Of a DNA stretch of 64,000 bases, positions 57,679 to 64,000 are shown one piece after another; positions within the stretch are counted from its first letter, which is position 1; the number at the start of each line of letters is the position of its first letter. The notes under the pieces are model-generated. The model did not search any database, was not told the DNA's origin, and saw nothing but the letters and a program-made list of their open reading frames with translations. Origin of the DNA: Turnera subulata (lineage: Eukaryota; Streptophyta; Magnoliopsida; Malpighiales; Passifloraceae); NCBI GenBank assembly GCA_028386065.3, contig JAKUCV010007315.1, positions 66,772 through 130,771 of the forward strand, written 5' to 3'. The translations under genes were made by a program, and so were the position numbers.

Positions 57679-58216
57679 TACTCCACACCTACAACACAGA
57701 TAACCCTACACATATCATAACACAGAATCAACCGCGAGAGAGATTATCATGAAAAAGCTCTACCCTTGAAGGAAAACAGAGCATACCCACAAATTAAAAT
57801 AGCCAAAAAAGACTAACCTTTTATGGAATTATTACAAAGCAGACACACAGTCACAGAGATTGATTGCAGGTTCTTCGAAATTCAAAGCAGGCTCTTCTCT
57901 CTCTTGTTGTGTTTCTGGGAGCACATAAAAGCAAATTTTTTGGGGTTTTAAGCACCGACTTAACTGTCCTTTTTTATGATTATTCTGGAAGGCCCAAAGG
58001 CCGAGTATGGACTAAACTTTGGGCCTTCTTGTTTCGCTAAAAGTACGGCGTCGTATTAAATACTCATCCAAACGGCCCATTCTACCAGGAGACCAAAATG
58101 TGTTCACCGGCCCATTAGAAAAGCCCGAAAAGCTCTCTCCCCAAAACAAAACCAGTACGAGGAGGCTCGAGTTCATTTTGAAGTGACGAGAAAAGCATAA
58201 CTCTACTAGACCAGTA
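57679..58216. promoter_or_regulatory. Shared divergent promoter region
   Basis: Only 538 bp separate the ATGs of the CCDC12 gene (minus) and the DUF1308 gene (plus). It contains no clear TATA box on either side. CT-rich sequence lies near 57895-57910. Co-regulation is an inference. Confidence 0.5.
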
Positions 58217-60275
58217 ATGGAGGAAATCGAAGCAGCGAAGAAGAGATGCACCACAGTAATACACAGAATAACTAACTTACCTGAACGCACCAACATCACC
58301 AGCTCATGCAAAGGCACACTCCTCAAACTCGCCCAATCCGAGCTCAGCTTCCTCTCTCGCTGCCACCGCAACAACTTCCCTCTCAGGTTCCCTTTTTCTT
58401 CCTCCCTCCATTTCCTTCTCTTCAAGCTCACTTTCCCCACAAACATTGAAGTGATTAAATTCGGTTGTTCTTTCGTTTCAGCACAAACATTGGCCACCTG
58501 GAGGCTGTCGTTCACCTTCTCCACCACCCGCTCGTGACCGGAGTCTCCCGTGTTTGCAAGCCCGTCCCTCTGTCGGAGAACGTCCATGTCGATATAATTT
58601 GTACTTTCAACAAAAACCCGGCTTGGATTGTTGTTTCTGATAGGAACCCAGATTATGTTTTCTGGGTTTATGACCAGAGTGGCCGTAAAGGTTTGAAATT
58701 GAGACTCGAACAGATACTGGGTGCTGCTGCGCGGTGTTCTCAGGCTATGAGGCCTTGTTCTGTTATTCTGTTCTTTTCGCGCGGGATTGGGGGGTTTGTG
58801 TCTGAGAAGATGAGGGAAGAGTTCGGGGCGCGTGAGATTGGTTTGGAGTTTGGGTTCTTTGATTTTGATTGCTTCGGCGAGGAAGGATTGGGAGGGGAAT
58901 GGGTCAATTTGGTTGCGAGACCGTATGGAAAGGCCTGTGTGCTTGAAATAGAGGTTGATTGTGTGAGGAATTTGAGAAGCACTGGTCTTGATCCTGCTGT
59001 GATGGAGAGACGAGGAGATGTCAATGATGAGAACTTGGATGATATTGATGGTTTTGGTCGTGTGATTTCGGGGTTGAAGTTGTGCTCATCGATGAAAGAT
59101 AAAGCTGCGGGATTTTCTGACAGTGATGATGGTGATTTTATCAATTTTGATACAACAGCATTAATTGCTCTGGTTTCGGGTATCAGCAATGGTTGTGCTG
59201 AGAAACTTTTGGCCACTCCACAAGTTGATTTGATACAGCGGTTTAAGGGAAACGTTGAATTTGTGATTGGCCAGGTGGTGTTTCTAAACGTTTTTGCTTG
59301 ATTTTGTGTTTCATTTGTACTTGGGTGACGGAACATTTTCAGCTTCTTAATTGGTTGCTATTGATTGTTTTAACTTGAGTTATGCATGTTCTGCAAATGC
59401 AGTTTTTCATGCAAGCTTTGTAGGCATGATGCAGTTACCGCCCAAGTTCAGTTTGATTTGACATTTCTCTACTCTCAACCTCTTGCCAGGTCATGTCTGA
59501 AATACAGAGTCCAATACTTGGCGAACTGGATAGCATATTATCTGGAAAGAAAGGCATAATATGTGAAAGCGTTCTTTCAGAGTTTAAAGAGTTGGTATCT
59601 CTGTGTGGAGGGCCTAATGAAAATTTAAGAGCCCACAGAATTCTGAGACGACTCATGTAAGTTGTTATGTTGGTAAATAAGTTAAGCTACTGAAGCTGGT
59701 CCAGAACGTTTATAGGAACTAGGATATTCTTGGGTTTCAATTATTTGGAAAGGATAGTGCTTGACTTCTTGTAGGATATAGTTAAAAACCTACAAATGAA
59801 GTCTAAAGGAAATAGGCAAAGTCCAAAAAAAAAAAAGCATAGTGCAACATTCACTTTTTTCTTTCTTGCTTTGTTTGTTTGCCTTAGTCTTTAGAAATAA
59901 ACCTGAATTTTGGTTTCATGCAGCAATGCGAAAGATGCCACAACTTATATGAAAGCGTTTGGCTTTGTTCTAGCTGCTGATGTTATATTTCTGGGTTGAT
60001 TGCATTCTGTTTCCATAAATCCAAGTATAAGTTGCTTTTTTCAACAAATACTATGGATTTGTCACAGGGTTGTTCCAGATAATCCTTCAGAACGCATGAT
60101 GGGCCTTCCAACAACGCGAAAGTTGGCATTGAAGAATAAGGTCGTCTTTGGGACTGGTGATCACTGGCATGCTCCTACTTTAACAGCAAATATGGCATTT
60201 GTCAGAGCAGTTTCACAGACAGGGATGCCCCTCTTTACAATTCAACACAGACCTCGGGCTCTAACTGGAGACTAG
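58217..60275 (+). CDS. DUF1308 / UPF0415 family protein (C7orf25-like)
   Basis: Five exons join in frame to 465 residues: 58217-58386, 58482-59274, 59490-59656, 59924-59994 and 60079-60275. Exon 5 uses the acceptor TTCCAG at 60078, because the AG at 60068 breaks the frame. The N-terminus is helical (EEIEAAKKRCTTVIHRI). The middle has HVDIICTFNKNPAWIVVSDR. The C-terminus holds the strongly conserved block VVFGTGDHWHAPTLTANMAF, then TGMPLFTIQHRPRALTGD at the very end. The family is conserved from animals to plants and its biochemical role is unknown to me; the C-terminal block resembles a nuclease-like PIN fold only in general outline, so I do not assign one. Confidence 0.9.
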
Positions 60276-60948
60276 ACATATACAATGCAACTAGTCAGAA
60301 CAACTATATCTGAATCTGAAGAACTACCGCGAATGCTGCCGTGCATTTGCCTCTGAGTGCTCAGGCACACCTGTTGTACCAGCATTCAACTCATTGTGTC
60401 AAGTTCTGCATCCTGCGGCTTGATCTCTGGCTTCCATAATGGAAGAAAGTTCCTAATAGCTTTACAGTTGTAGATAATTGAGCCAAAGTAGGATACTTCA
60501 GTTTAAGTATCTTCAATTAATAGTAGTTTTTTGTTGGATTATTGCTTACAGTTGCAGAAATATGATGCTATTTTCACTATTGTTCGAGTTATTTAATGAT
60601 TTGTTCACTAAGCATATAGCTGTTTTTGTGGCCTTTTTGTCGTCTTCTTCTGCTGAAGACATAATTTCTTGAGTTAGATAGAGTCTGGTCACCAATCAGC
60701 CTCTGGTCTAGATGCTGTTTTGACTATTTTCTTCTTCCTCAAAACAGAAGAGTTAGAGAGGAATAAATAAGATATAAGATGTCGCAACAGTTTCACAACT
60801 GTTGATTCTATAACAAAAAATCTTCCCATATGGGATATAATTTGAAGAACAAAATGGAGGGGAAAAGAATAAGATAGAAACTAAAGAATCCACACAAGAT
60901 GATACAAATACATGAAGTGAAATTCAAAGCTAAACTGTATACTTTAAT
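60276..60948. other. Convergent 3' flanks, no gene
   Basis: 3' UTR of the DUF1308 gene and of the NHL gene. AT-rich, nothing else recognised. Confidence 0.5.
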
Positions 60949-61713
60949 TCAGAGCTTTAATCTAAACTTGCAATTACTTGCTTTGATGCTGATGATATTG
61001 TTTGTGCTTAAGCTATCCACCACTAACATGCAATCCCCCAAGATCTTCACCTTCCTCAACTTTAAACTCCCAAGTTTGACAGCTACTGGTGCAACAACTT
61101 TAAGATCCAACGGAATGCGTCCCGTTTGTTGCTGCTCCTGCAATGCTGTCATCAATGTGCTCCCAGACTCTGCTTGGCCTGTCAAGCTCACGTCTAGTTT
61201 TGTTATGTTTTGGTGACCTTGGTAGAATCTTGGTATGGAGCCTTCACAAAGCTTGGCGTTAGTATACCATACACTTAACCGGCCACCTTTCTCGTAGAAT
61301 ATTCCTATCTTCTTGTTGGGGTTATTGGCTGTGACCTTTACGTTGAATTTAGCATACAGGGTCATGTCAAGATTGAGCCTTAGATCGCTTATCCTCAAGC
61401 TGTCAACAGAGTACTTGGGAATTTTCGGCTGGAATACGAGGTAAAGAATGCCGGCAGTGGCTCCAACAATTACAAGGAGAAGGACCAGGAGGCCTATTGT
61501 CCAACACAAGCACCTGCAGAAGCAGCTCCTTGAGGTTGGTGGTTTTGGCTGGATGACTGGCAGAATCGGAATGGTACGGGGTGGCATTGGAGGGTGCTGG
61601 TGAACAGGAATTTCCTTTTCGGAGGAGGCCGCAGAGCCTTGAGGCACTAGTGGTGTTGTTGGTCGTTGTGCTTCCACATCTGCGGCAGGATGTATTCTCT
61701 GCTCTTCTCCCAT
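60949..61713 (-). CDS. NDR1/HIN1-like (NHL) LEA-2 protein
   Basis: A single exon, 254 residues. The start is ATG 61713 (MGEEQRIHPA); the longer frame to 61755 begins with GTG and is not used. A Pro-rich cytosolic N-terminus is followed by a cysteine cluster (residues 64, 66, 68, 70; likely palmitoylated), one membrane helix at about 71-94 (GLLVLLLVIVGATAGILYLV) and an extracellular LEA-2 domain. The family motif NPNKKIGIFYE lies near residue 140. Members sit in the plasma membrane and act in defence or stress responses. The exact role here is not predictable from sequence. Confidence 0.95.
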   Translation of the reverse strand: MGEEQRIHPAADVEAQRPTTPLVPQGSAASSEKEIPVHQHPPMPPRTIPILPVIQPKPPTSRSCFCRCLCWTIGLLVLLLVIVGATAGILYLVFQPKIPKYSVDSLRISDLRLNLDMTLYAKFNVKVTANNPNKKIGIFYEKGGRLSVWYTNAKLCEGSIPRFYQGHQNITKLDVSLTGQAESGSTLMTALQEQQQTGRIPLDLKVVAPVAVKLGSLKLRKVKILGDCMLVVDSLSTNNIISIKASNCKFRLKL

Positions 61714-62924
61714 CACTTGCACTTGTTTCCTTATTCTGTATAGAAATTCTGACACCAGTTGCTCGTTATATGAGTTGCTGCGCCAAATTGCATTAGAGAT
61801 AATTGGCAGTCTATGGATGCCATTTTATAGGAAAACATGCAGTTGACTACTATTTCTAAGCGTGACTTTCTTGCCCGGATCATTTACAATGGCAGATGCT
61901 GTAGTGTGGAGTTCATGGTTTCCCTTTGGGCTACTAGCTTTTTGGTTTCAAAGGTCTCATCTTGCTCACCTACTAACATACACACAAAAGTTAATACATG
62001 GAAGTAGGTCAGCTAAGAAGGGAGCTTGCAATCAAATTTCAACATCGTGTCTCCCTACGAACCTTCCAATAACATGCTCCACCGTTAGATATTTAAAAAG
62101 ATACCCCATGAATAGGTTAGGTCACCTTAATTCTTGTACTTAATACATAAGCACGTGAAAGGAACACCTCCCAGAAATCATTAGTGTGACAAGTAGCACC
62201 CTTTTTGTTTTGCCCTTTTGAAGAGTAAAAGAGGGTACATAAAATATCTGCGTGTTTCTGGTCTTCATGAACAGAGAAGGAAAAACAATATTGATAAAGG
62301 TCAGTGCTCGCATAATTGTTGGTCCATTTTGCTTCTTAAAAACCAGAAGGGAAGAACATTTGTTCATTTTGCAATTCAAATGTATGAATGTCAGTCCATT
62401 TTGCTGAACTGGCATACCCTTCCCTTCTTTAGGGAGGCATATATATTTCATTATAATGATTCAATTGAATACAAGTCGCTTGCAAGGATAGACATTACAT
62501 ACACCCAAATACTTTTTTATTGCATCATTGCAACATACAAGAAGCAGTTAAAAGAGCGAATACTTTGTTTAAAAAAAACATTTTTTTTTTCCTTTTTACT
62601 ATTATGCATTTCAGATCTAATAACAATAATAGCTTAATTTTAGTTTTTTTTTTTCCTGATTGTTTCTTTAGTCTTTACTGCAACTTAACAATATGTTAAA
62701 ATTATACTTTTTTATCCATGTGAGAGATAGCATTAAAAAAACATCAATTCGGTGACCAGGCAAATTCTGAAACAAAACAGAGGACAAACCAGTTAGTGGT
62801 GCCTCAAAATAAGAAATACCAAAGTTAATATATTAAGAACTTGTAAGGTAAGGTGTCAAAGTTATATATTGACTCAGATGTATTGTTTTCACCCCACTGG
62901 GTCCATAGATAAAAAGACAGAGCT
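61714..62924. other. Intergenic, nothing recognised
   Basis: NHL promoter side, then AT-rich sequence. The 139-codon frame at 62218-62637 has no family features and is not supported. Confidence 0.5.
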
Positions 62925-63575
62925 CTATTTTGGCATGTGGATGACACAACGCAGGCATTTCCCTTCCCTCATGAGCTTAAAAGCCTTGTTGATGTCCTCA
63001 AATGGTAGATTATGTGTGATGAACTCGTCAATATGGATTTCCTGCAAGCAAAGTGTGAAGTCAAATGGTAATTACAAGAGCTACTTGGCAATTTTCTGAT
63101 ACCAAAGATGCCTCTATCCAACCTTTGATATCTCTGGTATCAGAAAACCCATGCTAGTTACACACATAGGTCTGCTTCTAGCAATTTGAACAAATTTATC
63201 CTCACTACAAAAATAGCTTTACGCATTTGGTAAATAGAGCAGGCAATAAACGTCATTCCATGACATATAGGGGAAGAACATGCAATGTCTTCACCAAGGA
63301 TATAGATAAAGGCAGATGCGAAGCACTCTTGATCAAAGCCTAAGACAATATAGAGAACTAAAGTAGCTTGAATTAACTAACCCTATCAGGAATTATGATG
63401 ATGCCGTACCTTCTTCATGTACAAGTCTACTAAAGAAGGAAGATCTGATTTGGGTTTCCATCCCCCAAATAAGGATCCTTTCAAGGTTCTTCCGCCAAGA
63501 AATAGTGCATAGTGTGCAGATATTTCGGGCTTCCCTTTTGGTACACCAAGAGTAACAGCTAGTCCCCATCCCTGA
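62925..63575 (-). pseudogene. Alcohol dehydrogenase-like gene, last two exons, broken by an LTR
   Basis: Exon 63420-63571 (or to 63575) reads GWGLAVTLGVPKGKPEISAH, then TLKGSLFGGWKPKSDLPSLV and ends DLYMKK. The last exon 62925-63041 reads EIHIDEFITHNLPFEDINKA and ends CLRCVIHMPK with TAG. The junction is in phase 0 with GT/AG sites. This is the C-terminal end of zinc-type medium-chain ADH, closest from memory to the ADH-like 6 group. The coenzyme-domain GWG motif is at the edge. Immediately upstream (63576) a gypsy LTR begins, so the rest of the gene is separated from these exons. The LTR sits inside the exon or within a few bases of an acceptor (TCAG). Either way normal splicing should suffer, unless the allele is heterozygous or the gene is dead. 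Confidence 0.75.
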
Positions 63576-64000
63576 TGAAGCGCCCCGACCCGTATTTACC
63601 GTAACACAGTAAATACGTGCCGAAACTATTCATTATGATAGAACAGACAGTACCTCGTGCAAATACTATACAATAGCAACTATCAATACAACTGTCACCC
63701 ACACTCGGGGACCTTTATTCAATCCATACACAGTGCTCTCAGCAGCAGCAGATAGTATCAGTAATATACATATCACAGGAAATCAGCAGTACAACAATAT
63801 ATATCACACAGCAGCGGAAAAGTAGTACAGCATCATAAGCAATAGAATAGCAGCGGAAGACTTATGCACATGCAACGGTGGTATGGATCCGGAGTCAGGT
63901 GGAGAAGAAAGCAGCAGCCATCGAACGTCGTACCTGAACTACGGAAACAACTTAACCTACGGGATGAAACCCCGCAGGCGAGGGGTGAGTCCGAAGTGCT
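63576..64000 (-). mobile_element. Tekay-like gypsy LTR entering at the window end
   Basis: TGAAGCGCCCCGACCCGTATTT matches the start of the solo LTR at 30839 (TGAAACACCCCGACC). The shared blocks follow in the same order: ACAGTAAATACGTGCCG, CAGCGGAAG, TATGGATCC and GAGGGGTGAGTCCGAAGTGCT. Same orientation (minus). It continues beyond the window, so I cannot say whether it is solo or full length. The expected target duplication is CCTGA (63571-63575). Confidence 0.85.

Noticed and set aside
60069..60078. Acceptor at 60068 for the last DUF1308 exon
   Set aside because: It puts the conserved GTGDHWHAP block out of frame with exon 4; the AG at 60078 keeps the frame with canonical sites.
61714..61755. 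N-terminal extension of the NHL protein
   Set aside because: The longer frame begins with GTG; the first ATG at 61713 gives a normal NHL N-terminus.
62218..62637. 139-codon ORF on the plus strand
   Set aside because: AT-rich intergenic DNA, Lys/Phe-rich end, no recognisable motif.

Overview
The window reads as nuclear DNA of a flowering plant, most likely a eudicot. The evidence is AT-rich intergenic DNA, split genes with GT/AG introns, a Kunitz/miraculin-type seed-protein homologue, an E-class PPR gene, a plant CDT1, and dense Ty1-copia and chromovirus-type Ty3-gypsy retroelements. I cannot name the species from sequence alone. All gene models are hand-spliced from reading frame, splice sites and family motifs. 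Exon edges that keep the frame across every junction are trusted most.

Layout. 0.2-1.6 kb: 5' and middle exons of a SixA-like histidine phosphatase (minus strand). 1.86-8.15 kb: a decayed full-length copia element (plus strand) with TSD GAATT. It carries a leader tandem repeat and a striking array of covarying mini-hairpins, and an antisense ORF remnant is embedded in it. 8.2-13.2 kb: a tentative two-exon gene fragment, a 228-residue hypothetical protein, and otherwise featureless AT-rich DNA. 13.2-33.5 kb is a transposon block. In order it holds a LINE 3' end, a copia element lacking its 5' LTR (minus), unclassified repeat DNA, a tRNA-type SINE-like unit, a long Tekay-like gypsy LTR, two small plus-strand genes with TATA boxes, a one-base assembly ambiguity (n), another piece of the same LTR, a young copia element with TSD TGTAC, and a solo gypsy LTR with TSD CATAT. 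35.1-63.6 kb is the gene-rich part: Kunitz inhibitor (+), PPR protein (-), CDT1 (-), a 5-6 kb intergenic stretch, a BRO1-domain protein (+), a CCDC12/Cwf18 splicing factor (-), a DUF1308/UPF0415 protein (+), an NDR1/HIN1-like LEA-2 protein (-) and the last two exons of an alcohol dehydrogenase-like gene (-). The ADH-like gene is broken at the window edge by another gypsy LTR.

The most interesting signal is a protein found in two widely separated copies, at 3731-4414 minus and 24847-25363 plus. An unrecognised N-terminal domain of about 125 residues is fused at the same point to the start of an L1-type endonuclease domain. Synonymous sites between the copies look close to saturated while long blocks of residues stay identical, which means long purifying selection. 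The better copy sits beside a second small gene encoding a basic/coiled-coil protein. Both have their own TATA boxes and both lie antisense to the gypsy element around them. The second notable signal is that two unrelated retroelement families carry arrays of short hairpins whose stems covary while the loop is fixed: YNGAA in copia, NNAC in the gypsy LTR.

The cellular genes are ordinary housekeeping or defence genes and form no pathway. CCDC12 and the DUF1308 gene are divergent and share a promoter region of about 540 bp. The Kunitz and PPR genes are convergent, as are BRO1 and CCDC12, and DUF1308 and the NHL gene.
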